DNA from: Bacteroidales bacterium
Lineage (GTDB): Bacteria > Bacteroidota > Bacteroidia > Bacteroidales > F082
Length of the DNA stretch: 32,654 nt
Assembly (NCBI GenBank): GCA_017461665.1
Contig: JAFTXI010000040.1
Location: forward strand, 1 to 32,654
Direction: 5' to 3'
Position 1 is the stretch's first letter; each line of letters starts with the position of its first letter. This document shows, piece after piece, positions 25,037 through 32,654 of the stretch. A model generated the notes under the pieces. The model had not been told where the DNA came from. It did not search any database and saw nothing but the letters and a program-made list of their open reading frames with translations. The translations under genes were made by a program, and so were the position numbers.

Positions 25037-26071
25037 TTATTTATTCTCTTTCAGATATATTCCGCATATTTCTCTTACTGTTTCATTTATTGGTGTAAAT
25101 TTAAACCCTAATTCTTTGATTATTTTTGCTGAGGAATAGGAATATCTTCTTGTTGCGGTGCGTGCTGTCTCCTTGGTGATGAGCGGCTTCTTGCCTTTTA
25201 TCTTTCCTATAATCCAGAAGATGCGCCATGCTACCTCGCTGAGCAACTTGCCGACATTGATGTGAGGCGCTCTCACCTTGAAGTTGTCTGCCATCATAGT
25301 GAACAGGTCTTTGTAGGAGATGAGTACGCCGTTGAGACAGTAACGCTGCCCGAACTTATTGTTTTCCATCAGTAATATCATGGCGTGGGCTACGTCTTTC
25401 ACATCGACGAAGCCGTTGATGCCTGTGGTATAGAACGGGAATCCTTTGGCGACGGTGTTGAAGAGTTCGCAGCTGCTTGAGTCCCATCTGCCGGCGCCGA
25501 GGATAAGCGACGGATTTATGATAGTAGCGTTGAGACCCTCAGCGATGCCGCGCCACACCTCCATCTCGCCCTGGTGTTTGGAGTTGGAATAGACGCTGTT
25601 ATTCTTCGAACGCGTCCATGGCGACTCCTCGTCGATGGTCTCGCCTTCGAGAGCGCGTCCCAAGGCAGCGATGGAACTGACGTGACAGAATTTCTTGACT
25701 TTACATTGCAAAGCAGCGTTGACCATGTTCTTCACACCTTCAACATTGATGCTAATCAGACTCTTGACATCACTTGGATCGAAGGAGACAACGGCGGCAC
25801 AATGATAAACCTCATCGACATCGCGCATCGCTTCTTCTAAAACATCATAATCCAAAATGTCGCCATAAACAAACTCTATATTGTCAGGAATATCGTTGAA
25901 ACTATATCGTTCCAAAACTCTTTTCAACAAACTCAAATCACTATTCTCTCGACATAACAACTTTATGGTGGACAAAGTCTGTTGTCCGTTGTTCGTTGTC
26001 TGTTGTCTTTTAATAATCTCAGCAGTTAGATGCGAGCCTACCAATCCAGTACATCCCGTAATAAAAATCAT
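25037..26071 (-). CDS. NAD-dependent epimerase/dehydratase-type reductase
   Basis: This is a member of the extended short-chain dehydrogenase family, 344 residues from the ATG at 26071. That start is chosen because the Rossmann strand MIFITGCTGLVGSHL begins there and because a promoter-like motif lies just upstream; a longer frame from 26119 would start inside the promoter. The NAD(P) loop is TGCTGLVG (5-12), followed by YGDILD, the HCAAVVSFDP segment, VSSIAALG, and the catalytic Y161-x3-K165 (YSNSK). The overall form suits dihydroflavonol-reductase or sugar-epimerase-like enzymes; the substrate is unknown. A repeat-derived stretch, KRQQTTNNGQQTLSTIK (about residues 20-36), is inserted after the first helix, where relatives are usually shorter. 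Confidence 0.9.
   Translation of the reverse strand: MIFITGCTGLVGSHLTAEIIKRQQTTNNGQQTLSTIKLLCRENSDLSLLKRVLERYSFNDIPDNIEFVYGDILDYDVLEEAMRDVDEVYHCAAVVSFDPSDVKSLISINVEGVKNMVNAALQCKVKKFCHVSSIAALGRALEGETIDEESPWTRSKNNSVYSNSKHQGEMEVWRGIAEGLNATIINPSLILGAGRWDSSSCELFNTVAKGFPFYTTGINGFVDVKDVAHAMILLMENNKFGQRYCLNGVLISYKDLFTMMADNFKVRAPHINVGKLLSEVAWRIFWIIGKIKGKKPLITKETARTATRRYSYSSAKIIKELGFKFTPINETVREICGIYLKENK
25977..26008. repeat. GTCTGTTG...TTGTTGTCT-type element, copy in the epimerase gene
   Basis: This 32-bp stretch is made of GTTGTC/CGTTG-like units and matches 18503-18534 at 26 of 32 positions. It encodes part of QQTTNNGQQT near the N-terminus of the epimerase. Confidence 0.6.
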
Positions 26072-26086
26072 GACTCTAAATTTTTG

Positions 26087-26119
26087 CAAAAATACCAAAA
26101 ATAAACCTAAAAACCTCAA
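26087..26119 (-). promoter_or_regulatory. Promoter-like motif of the epimerase gene
   Basis: On the minus strand TATTTTTG occurs at 26087-26094 and again at 26096-26103; TTG lies at 26117-26119. The transcript would start about ten bases before the ATG at 26071. Confidence 0.45.
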
Positions 26120-26223
26120 AACTTATAGACTTGGTGACTCTGAGACGTATCAATGACATATTGTTTAATATTATAGGTGTCATTGGTGCGTCTCTACTCA
26201 TTGACTTATAGACTTGGTGACTC
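26118..26223 (+). repeat. Structured intergenic element, copy 2
   Basis: The hairpin arms are identical to copy 1: GACGTATCAATGACA (26144-26158) and TGTCATTGGTGCGTC (26178-26192). Two bases differ within the 19-nt centre, both C to T. One turns the closing C-G pair of the nested hairpin (26159-26170) into T-G and the other is in an unpaired stretch. Flanking GACTTGGTGACTC-like units are shared, with one unit fewer than in copy 1. Confidence 0.75.
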
Positions 26224-26232
26224 TAAAAAATA

Positions 26233-26266
26233 ATTCCTAATTCCTAACTCCTAATTCCTAATTATT
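26233..26266. repeat. ATTCCTAATTCCTAACTCC element, copy 2
   Basis: Nearly identical to 20271-20304. Here it lies in intergenic DNA between the structured element and the -7 motif of tyrS. Confidence 0.7.
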
Positions 26267-26268
26267 CC

Positions 26269-26276
26269 TATCTTTG
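26269..26276 (+). promoter_or_regulatory. -7 element of tyrS
   Basis: TATCTTTG fits TAnnTTTG, 30 bp before the ATG at 26307. No TTG is present at the usual -33 distance because the TTCCTAA repeat occupies that position. Confidence 0.5.
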
Positions 26277-26306
26277 CATCTTTAACAAGAATAAAATTTT
26301 ACATTG

Positions 26307-27602
26307 ATGAATACAAATTTCGTAGAAGAATTACGCTGGCGCGGTATGCTCCACAGCATGACACCGGGCACCGAAGAACAACTGAAAAAAGAAATGACGA
26401 CAGCTTACTTGGGCATCGACCCTACAGCCGACTCTCTACATATAGGTCACCTCTGCGGTATCATGATGCTGCGTCACCTCCAACACGCAGGTCATAAACC
26501 TCTCGCTCTCCTCGGTGGAGCAACAGGTATGATTGGCGACCCATCAGGAAAATCTGCTGAACGCAACTTGCTCAACGACGAGACTCTTAACCACAACCAA
26601 GCTTGTATCAAGAAACAACTCGCTAAGTTCTTAGACTTCGAAAGCGACGCTCCTAACAAAGCTGAACTCGTCAATAACTACGAATGGATGAAAAACTACT
26701 CCTTCCTTAACTTCATCCGCGACATCGGAAAACATATCACAGTGAATTATATGATGGCTAAAGACAGCGTCAAGAAACGCTTCAGCGGCGAGGGCGAAGG
26801 TATGTCGTTCACCGAGTTTAGCTATCAACTCGTTCAAGGCTACGACTTCTTATACCTATATCAAAATAAAAACTGTAAACTCCAACTCGGCGGCTCCGAC
26901 CAATGGGGTAACATCACAACAGGTACAGAACTCATACGTCGTAAACTCGGCGCTGAGGAGACAGCCTACGCTCTCACATGCCCTCTCATCACCAAAGCCG
27001 ACGGCGGCAAGTTCGGAAAGACAGAAAAAGGCAACATCTGGTTAGACCCTGCTAAGACATCACCTTACGCATTCTATCAGTTCTGGATGAACTGCTCCGA
27101 CGAGGACGCTGCTAAATATATCAAGATTTTCACCTTATTAGGTAAAGAAGAGATAGACGCTCTCATCGAACGTCACGCTGCTGAACCTCATCTCCGTGAA
27201 CTCCAACGCACTCTCGCTCGAGAACTCACCATCATAGTACACTCTAAAGAAGATTTGGAGATGGCTGAAGAAGCAACACAGATACTCTTCGGTAAAGGCA
27301 CCTCAGAAGCACTCCGTAAATTCGACGAAGCAACATTGTTGAGCATCTTCGAAGGCGTACCTCAGGCAAAAGTCGCTAAGTCGGCTATAGAAGAAGGAAT
27401 GCCAATAATAGAATTCCTTACCCAGACAGAAGTGTTCCCTTCAAAGGGCGAAGCACGTAAGATGTTACAAGGCAATGGCGTCGCGATAAATAAGGAAAAA
27501 GTAGCCGACACCAAAGTCATCGGTAAGGACGACCTTCTCAACGGAAAATATATTCTTGTTCAGAAAGGAAAGAAAAACTATTATCTCATCATAGCCGAAT
27601 AA
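26307..27602 (+). CDS. tyrS: Tyrosyl-tRNA synthetase
   Basis: This class I aminoacyl-tRNA synthetase of 431 residues charges tRNA-Tyr. The ATG at 26307 is preferred to the in-frame TTG at 26304. The catalytic Rossmann domain has the HIGH motif at 45-48 (LHIGHL) and the KMSKS equivalent KFGKT at 235-239; [13 protein letters not shown] and GGSDQWGNI are the tyrosine-binding segments. The C-terminal S4-type RNA-binding domain (about 360-431) includes [21 protein letters not shown] small Cys-rich membrane protein gene follows after three bases. The leader carries the second copy of the structured intergenic element, but no T-box-like features were seen. Confidence 0.97.
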   Translation: MNTNFVEELRWRGMLHSMTPGTEEQLKKEMTTAYLGIDPTADSLHIGHLCGIMMLRHLQHAGHKPLALLGGATGMIGDPSGKSAERNLLNDETLNHNQACIKKQLAKFLDFESDAPNKAELVNNYEWMKNYSFLNFIRDIGKHITVNYMMAKDSVKKRFSGEGEGMSFTEFSYQLVQGYDFLYLYQNKNCKLQLGGSDQWGNITTGTELIRRKLGAEETAYALTCPLITKADGGKFGKTEKGNIWLDPAKTSPYAFYQFWMNCSDEDAAKYIKIFTLLGKEEIDALIERHAAEPHLRELQRTLARELTIIVHSKEDLEMAEEATQILFGKGTSEALRKFDEATLLSIFEGVPQAKVAKSAIEEGMPIIEFLTQTEVFPSKGEARKMLQGNGVAINKEKVADTKVIGKDDLLNGKYILVQKGKKNYYLIIAE

Positions 27603-27605
27603 AAT

Positions 27606-27803
27606 ATGAATACATTTTTCTTAGTACTTATTCCGGCGGTGGTAATTATGGCAGTGGTTTTCATCGCCATCGGTATCAAGATGTTCGTGAAGAAAGACGG
27701 ACAGTTTGAACGCAAATGCGCCCACTCTTTAGACCCCGACGCCAAATGTATGTGCGGCGGCAAAGGCGACGGAAGCTGCAAGAGAAATAAAGAACATGAT
27801 TAA
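27606..27803 (+). CDS. Small Cys-rich single-helix membrane protein
   Basis: This 65-residue protein has an N-terminal membrane helix (about 4-28), a short basic segment (KMFVKKDGQFERK) and a cytosolic or periplasmic tail with four cysteines: C38, C48, C50 and C58, spaced C-x9-C-x-C-x7-C. The layout recalls NqrM and other small Bacteroidota membrane proteins with Cys clusters, which may bind or deliver metal, but the spacing is not the NqrM one. The start codon lies three bases after the tyrS stop, so the gene is co-transcribed with tyrS. It appears to be a real gene rather than chance: start, spacing, helix and cysteine cluster all fit. Function unknown. Confidence 0.75.
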   Translation: MNTFFLVLIPAVVIMAVVFIAIGIKMFVKKDGQFERKCAHSLDPDAKCMCGGKGDGSCKRNKEHD

Positions 27804-27815
27804 TTGACAATTGTA

Positions 27816-27836
27816 GGGGCGTATTGCATACGCCTC
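27816..27836. repeat. Short palindrome with GGCGTAT-TGC-ATACGCC core
   Basis: The 7-bp arms 27818-27824 and 27828-27834 are perfect and are extended to nine pairs by one G-T and one G-C. It has the same TGC centre as 255-273. Confidence 0.7.
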
Positions 27837-27908
27837 TTGTAGAGACTCGTTAATGTTTCCTGAAAAATGAGCAAACATTGACACGTCTCAATAATTTAGG
27901 AATTGTGC

Positions 27909-27925
27909 GGACATATTATGTGTCC
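27909..27925. repeat. Short palindrome GGACATAT-T-ATGTGTCC
   Basis: Eight-base arms with one G-T pair; same family as 255-273 and 20247-20265. It is followed by CTGTGGAGACGTGTCTC, where 255-273 is followed by CTGTAG. Confidence 0.65.
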
Positions 27926-27954
27926 TGTGGAGACGTGTCTCTGAAGAATATAGG

Positions 27955-28006
27955 AAAAGTGTCAATTGCACTATTAATCAATGATGTGTGATTGGCACTT
28001 TTTTTT
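27955..28006 (+). terminator. Terminator of the tyrS operon
   Basis: AGTGTCAATTGCAC (27958-27971) pairs with GTGTGATTGGCACT (27986-27999) along 14 positions, three of them G-U, followed by a run of T to 28005. It lies about 150 bp after the last gene, behind the palindromes. Confidence 0.8.
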
Positions 28007-28105
28007 GTATGTCTTTGAGTGAGCATACAACAGAGTTATTTTGCCTTTTTTTGCCAATGTCGAAAAAATGTTAAAAATAATTAAGAATTATATTTAAAAA
28101 AACAA

Positions 28106-28113
28106 TATTTTTG
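28106..28113 (+). promoter_or_regulatory. -7-like element of the adhesin gene
   Basis: TATTTTTG fits TAnnTTTG. No good -33 element is seen. The leader to the ATG at 28288 would be about 168 nt, long for this genome. Confidence 0.35.
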
Positions 28114-28287
28114 TAGGTTGAAGTAGAAATGTTCGTAGTAGAATGGTTCTACTTGTATATCAAATAGTTATAATGCTTTATCAAGTTGTTGTGATTAATT
28201 GAGAAACCTTATGATTATTTGCAATAAGTTAATGAAATTAAGAAAGTTAAATGAAATTAAATATTATTAATCACAAAAATTACTAAA

Positions 28288-28668
28288 ATGAGAAAGAAAT
28301 TTCTATTAATGTGTTTCGTCCTCTCATTGTTCACTTCAATGGGAGGAGGCTGTCTTTACGGCCAAACTATTGTTTCAACCGAAACAGAACTTAAAAATGC
28401 GCTCACAGCAGGTGGAGATGTCAAACTTGGTGCTAACTTAGAGGTGACTGAAATGATTGCAATCTCAGCAGGTGTAACTGCAACTCTTGATTTGAATAGC
28501 CATGCGATTACTTCTGGCTATCAAACAGGAAGTACTACAAAGCACATCTATCCTTTAGACAATTATGGTACGCTTACTACAATTATGGTACGCTTACTAT
28601 TAAAGACAGCGGAAGTAATGGTTCTATCACAGGACGTGGTATCTATGTGCAAGCTGATTCTAAATTAA
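28288..28668 (+). CDS. Adhesin-like protein, N-terminal part, frameshifted
   Basis: This 126-codon frame is the start of the large gene that continues in another frame to the window end. It opens with a signal peptide (MRKKFLLMCFVLSLFTSMGGG..., cut near YGQ). It then has the first copy of the module seen three more times downstream (TETELKNALTAGGDVKL, TATLDLNSHAIT). After residue about 97 (DNYGTLT) a 20-bp tandem duplication shifts the frame and gives an unrelated 30-residue tail (TIMVRLLLKTAEV...) before the stop at 28666-28668. Removing one repeat copy joins NYGTLT to IKDSGSNGS in the downstream frame. As it stands the product would be a short secreted peptide. Confidence 0.8.
   Translation: MRKKFLLMCFVLSLFTSMGGGCLYGQTIVSTETELKNALTAGGDVKLGANLEVTEMIAISAGVTATLDLNSHAITSGYQTGSTTKHIYPLDNYGTLTTIMVRLLLKTAEVMVLSQDVVSMCKLILN
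28559..28598 (+). repeat. 20-bp perfect tandem duplication causing a frameshift
   Basis: The 20-base unit beginning ACAATTATGG and ending CGCTTACT occurs at 28559-28578 and again at 28579-28598 without a mismatch. Twenty is not a multiple of three. It may be a real slippage event, a phase-switch site or an assembly error. Confidence 0.95.
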
Positions 28669-31600
28669 CAGTTGAAAGTGGTAGCATTTATGGTATTGAC
28701 TCTAACGGTGGTTCTGCCCTTTACCAATATGGCGGAGATATCGTAGTATACGGTGGACACATAGAGCAGCGGGCAGAAGGCACTAAGAACTTTGCTATTA
28801 ATGCAGGCGGTGGCACTGTAACTGTTGATGGTGGCTGGATTGGCGGTAACCACGGTGCAATAGCAACTACTGCTGCTGTTGTTGTCATCAATGACGGTAC
28901 TTTTGTTTGTACTGGTTCTGAAAATATGTCAGACAATGTCCTTTACACATCAAGCTCAGGTTCCATTGAAATCAATGGAGGTAAATTTATAGCTGATAGT
29001 GACGCTGCTTCTGGCGGTTGCTGTGTTTATGACGCAAATGGCGGTGCAACTATCAATGGCGGTAACTTCTCAAATAGTTCTGGCGGTGATGTCTGGGGTA
29101 CAACAGGTACTACAATTAATGGTGGTACTTTCGAGAACCTTATAGAGACAAGTCACGTTACAGTCGGTGCTACAATCACCAATGGAGGTACAACCTATAC
29201 CAAGACTGAAAATGGTTTGGAAGAGGTGGTAATTACTGAAGTAGCAACATACGATGAACTCGTAGCTGCTTTAGCAAACGGCGGTAAGATTAAACTTACA
29301 GCTGATATTACAGCTATAGGTGCTGTTGATGGAACAAATGCTGACATAGATCTCAATGGTAAAACACTTACACTTAAAGTTGGAGATAATAATTTCTTCG
29401 GTAATTCTAAAGTGGAAAATGGTAATATTAGCATTACTAGTTGTGTAGCAAGTGGTGATTGTATCATTGGTATTGGTGATTATTCCAATTCTGCAACACT
29501 TACATTTGATAATGTAAACGTTACAGGTGATGGCTATTCATCAGCTTATGCAGTATTGTATGTTTACAACTCAAGTGAATTCAATATTAATGGTGGCTCC
29601 ATTGTTGTTTCCAATGATAATGCATCAGCAGGTGGTGTTATCAAAGCTCATAGTGCTGCTAATGGTAAAATTAATATCGTTGGTACACAAGAGGACCCAG
29701 TAGAACTTACTTTCAATAATGCTAAGATTGGTATGTTGGATGGTACTGTTCTTATGAATTATGTCGACTTAGATATCACAGGCGGAGCTAATGCAATCAA
29801 CCAGTCTGCTCTAACAATAAAAAATTCAACATTGGATATCATAGGTGCCGACGGTCGTGCTCTTACTCTTAGCCAAGGTAATGTGGTTGTTGAAAATTCT
29901 ACATTGAATTTCAGCAATTGTACTGAAGGTGAAATTCGTTTCAAGAAAAGTTTAGAACTTACTGCTGATGCCAATTCAACAATTACTTCATGTACAATAT
30001 ATGCTGATGAAAGTGCAACAGACGCTAAAATTAATGATGTTGATGTAGATGCAACAGAAAGTTCAAAGGCTGTTGTGACGGTAGAAAACGGAACTACAAC
30101 AGTTAAAGACGCTCCTAAAGGTTCTATCACTCCTATTTATACCCGTGACAATGGTTTCTGGGGTGAAGGCAGTGGAAATGCAAAAGAAAATCTTGTCGTT
30201 GAATTATATGAAGGTGAAACAAAAATAGCGACTTCTACATTAAATAACATTGAGGGTATCATAGATGGTGATGTTTATGTTACATGGTCTATTCCGTTCG
30301 CAGGTTCAACAGATGATTATTGGACGGTGGAATGGATGGAAGGTTATCCTAAGTACGATATGAATCCTACTAAGGGTGTTATGATTATAGATGGTGTAGC
30401 AGTCGCTGAAAACACTGTACAATATAATGCTCCTGATAATCTTAATAAAATTGTAGCTATAGCAGAAGGTTTCACGGGTGGTGTTGTTGCATATACAACT
30501 CTTACTGATGCTATGGGTAATTTTAACGGAAGAAAGGTAAATGTTCTTCGCGATGTTACTGAATCAATTGAAAAGATGAATGGTGCTACTTTGACAACAA
30601 ACGTTGAAGGTGGTGTTACAATTACAAGCAATTATACAAATTACATCTATGCAAACGATTTAAATATTGGTAAAGGTGTAGTTGTCAAATCTGAAAAATT
30701 CTTTTACGAGACAGACGGTGTTAACACAATAGAAGGTACTCTTGAGGTGTCTGAAATATTCTATCATGGCCATGATGCCAAAACTACTATCACAAATGGC
30801 GGTAATGTTAAAGTGTCTGGTACAACTATTCTTCGCTATAATGAAACCGCAGATGCTGGAATTTACATCTATGGCGATAACGATGACAACACAATAGAAT
30901 TTGATTGCGATTATTATATTGGTGCATATTCAGGTACATTCTATGCTAAGAATGCAAATATCGAAGCAGGTTATTTCTTGTTGAAAAATTCTTATGACGA
31001 TTCAAATAATGCTGATATTAACATGACTCTTGATAATACATCACTCAAAGTTGTCGGAACAACAGATGGTCAAGACTCATTTATTATAGATGACCAAGCG
31101 CATCTTACTCTTAAAAATGCTGCATCAATTAGCGATGTAAGAGATTTCAATATATTAGAAGGTACAAACTTGGATCTTGACATAGATGAAACTAGTTCAA
31201 TATCTGCAACAAATGTTACTATAGCTGAGGATGTTCCATTTACATTTGAAAAAAACGAAGACGGCACAATCACATTCACTAAAGGACTTGCTGGTGAAGG
31301 TACAGAAGAGAATCCGTTCCTTATTAATAACTTAGAAGAACTCATTCTGTTCCGCGATGAAGTTAACGCAGGTAATGATTATGATGGTAAATATGTTAAG
31401 TTAACAGCTGACATTGATCTCGCTTCAGAAACAAATTGGACTCCTATAGGTGTTAATGGTTCACACGCCAACAAATATACTTTCCGTGGCTACTTTGATG
31501 GCAACAACAAGACCATCAGCAACCTTAATATCACCGATGAGACAACCGCTCCAGCAGATATGTTAGGTCTTTTCGGACATGTCCACGGCGACGGTATGAA

Positions 31601-32654
31601 TAATACCCTTGAACCTTCTGTTAAAAATCTTACATTGATAAATGTTAACATTTCAAGTACAGATGCTAACTCACGCATTGGTGGTCTTGCAGGTAATCCT
31701 TATACTTGCTACATCAAGAATGTACATGTATCAGGTACAATCTCTGGAGGTAAATGGACCGGTGGTCTTGCTGGTAACTGCTACGCTTTGTTCGAAGATT
31801 GCTCGTTCACAGGTATAGTAAACAGCAATAATCAAGCTGGTGGTATTGCTGGTGCCGGTGATGCACGTGTATATAACTCTAAGGTCGTTGCTGACATCAC
31901 CGCTAACTATTGGGCTGGTGGTATTGTCGGTAACGGACAAGAAGGAACATCAGTTGTTGGCTGTTATGTTGATGGTACTATCAAAGCTAATAATAATTGG
32001 TATCGTGGTGTTGGTGGTATTGCAGGTGTTGGCGGTCATGGTTATGAAGGTTCTACATTCGAAAACAACTACTTCGATGGTGAAGTCTATTTGGGTGATG
32101 AAAAAGTTAATGCCATTGTTGTAGGTTTTGTTAATGTTGAAGACAACGCAAACCTTAAAACTAATGTTGAGGGTAATTCTTGGAATACCGCATATTACTC
32201 AGCAGAAACTCCTGTTTATGTAGTAGGAACAGGTTTTGCTTCAGATGCTACTACAGATGCTTGGACAAATGCAGCTGTTGAAGATAAGACAACAGAGCGT
32301 AACAACAACTTAGTAATGCTCGAAAGTGATATTCAATATATTGACGCAACGAGCGCTGAAGACGTTACTATCATGATATTCTCTGAAGTAACAGAAGATG
32401 ATATTCTTCCTCAAATAGAAGAGAATAATAAGGTCGCATTTGTTGATAGTAATAAAAATGGAACCTATGATGAAGGAGAAACTAAATATGAATCATTACA
32501 AGAAGCTATTGAAGCTGTGGCAGAAAATGGAACAGTGACAATGTTACGCGACATTACTTTGACTGAAAAAGTTACTGTCAAGAGTAGCATGACACTCGAC
32601 CTCAATGGCAAAACAATTACAACTTCAGGTATTGTAGGAAGTCGTGTTATCGTA
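28581..32654 (+). CDS. Large repetitive adhesin-like protein, main part (3' partial)
   Basis: From 28581 the frame (codons starting at multiples of three) is open to the window end, about 1358 codons, with no stop found by eye. The protein is made of beta-helix-like turns, such as VESGSIYG, INGGKFIAD, INGGNFSNSS and INGGSIVVS. A module of about 45 residues recurs from 29238 (TYDELVAALANGGKIKL...DLNGKTLTL), about 30490 (YTTLTDAMGNFNGRKVNVLRD) and 32487 (YESLQEAIEAVAENGTVTML...DLNGKTIT). A GLUG-motif region lies at about 31320-32150, with GGLAGN, GGIAGAG and GGIVGNG. Such proteins are surface adhesins or are otherwise secreted. The C-terminus, and so any T9SS sorting domain, is outside the window. 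Its translation depends on resolving the upstream frameshift. Confidence 0.85.

Larger units (their letters stand above)
27804..28287 (+). other. Repeat-rich intergenic region and adhesin leader
   Basis: This 484-bp stretch has no gene. It holds three inverted repeats: 27816-27836 (GGCGTAT-TGC-ATACGCC core), 27842-27889 (17-bp arms with three non-Watson-Crick positions), and 27909-27925 (GGACATAT/ATGTGTCC). A terminator follows at 27955-28006, then a -7-like motif at 28106-28113 and an AT-rich leader of about 170 nt. In the leader, TTCTAC at 28147-28152 can pair either with GTAGAA at 28123-28128 or with GTAGAA at 28138-28143. Confidence 0.6.

Noticed and set aside
28665-31940. Several minus-strand frames rich in Ser, Val and Thr opposite the adhesin
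   Set aside because: They mirror the repetitive plus-strand codons of the adhesin (GGT, ACT, AAT) and have no independent support.

Overview
The window comes from a Bacteroidota genome, most likely an uncultured member of the Bacteroidales. The evidence is a TonB-dependent receptor with a carboxypeptidase-like N-terminal domain, a DUF5686-type outer-membrane protein, a PorV/PorQ-family protein of the type IX secretion system (T9SS), a LytS/LytTR pair with a beta-propeller sensor, lipoproteins with Bacteroidota-style lipoboxes, and many TAnnTTTG -7 promoter elements. No rRNA, tRNA, CRISPR array, insertion sequence or phage gene was seen.

Layout. 1-233 is the end of a small secreted or anchored protein. 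597-2024 is ahcY. 2174-2602 (-) is a lipoprotein with a Rieske-like outline. 2764-6664 is a two-component pair: a propeller sensor kinase and a LytTR regulator. 7007-16250 is a three-gene surface module: TonB-dependent receptor, 1466-residue exported protein with a C-terminal T9SS-like beta domain, and PorV/PorQ-family protein. 16369-17231 is greA plus a HIT hydrolase. 17317-17769 is a lipoprotein. 17830-20610 (-) holds the DUF5686 protein and a MazG-like pyrophosphohydrolase. 20701-21876 is an RNA methyltransferase. 21879-24985 (-) is an O-acylation pair (AlgX/AlgJ-like and MBOAT). 25037-26071 (-) is an NAD-dependent epimerase/reductase. 26307-27803 is tyrS and a small Cys-rich membrane protein. 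From 28288 to the end runs a large repetitive adhesin-like gene, broken near its start by a 20-bp tandem duplication.

How the genes may work together. The sensor pair lies directly upstream of the receptor/cargo/PorV trio and may control it. The trio looks like a dedicated uptake or export unit in the outer membrane. The MBOAT and AlgX-like proteins overlap by one base and probably acylate a surface polysaccharide or another exported substrate.

The most unusual signals are not genes. (1) A promoter-like motif followed by an intrinsic-terminator hairpin sits in front of greA, which suggests attenuation. (2) A structured intergenic element occurs twice, before ahcY and before tyrS, and its two copies differ only in pairing-preserving or loop positions within the hairpin. 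(3) Several short intergenic repeat families also occur inside coding sequence: an 8-bp array and a 32-bp element in the DUF5686 gene, the same 32-bp element in the epimerase gene, and a TTCCTAA-type repeat forming the end of the mazG-like gene. (4) The 20-bp duplication could switch the adhesin on and off.
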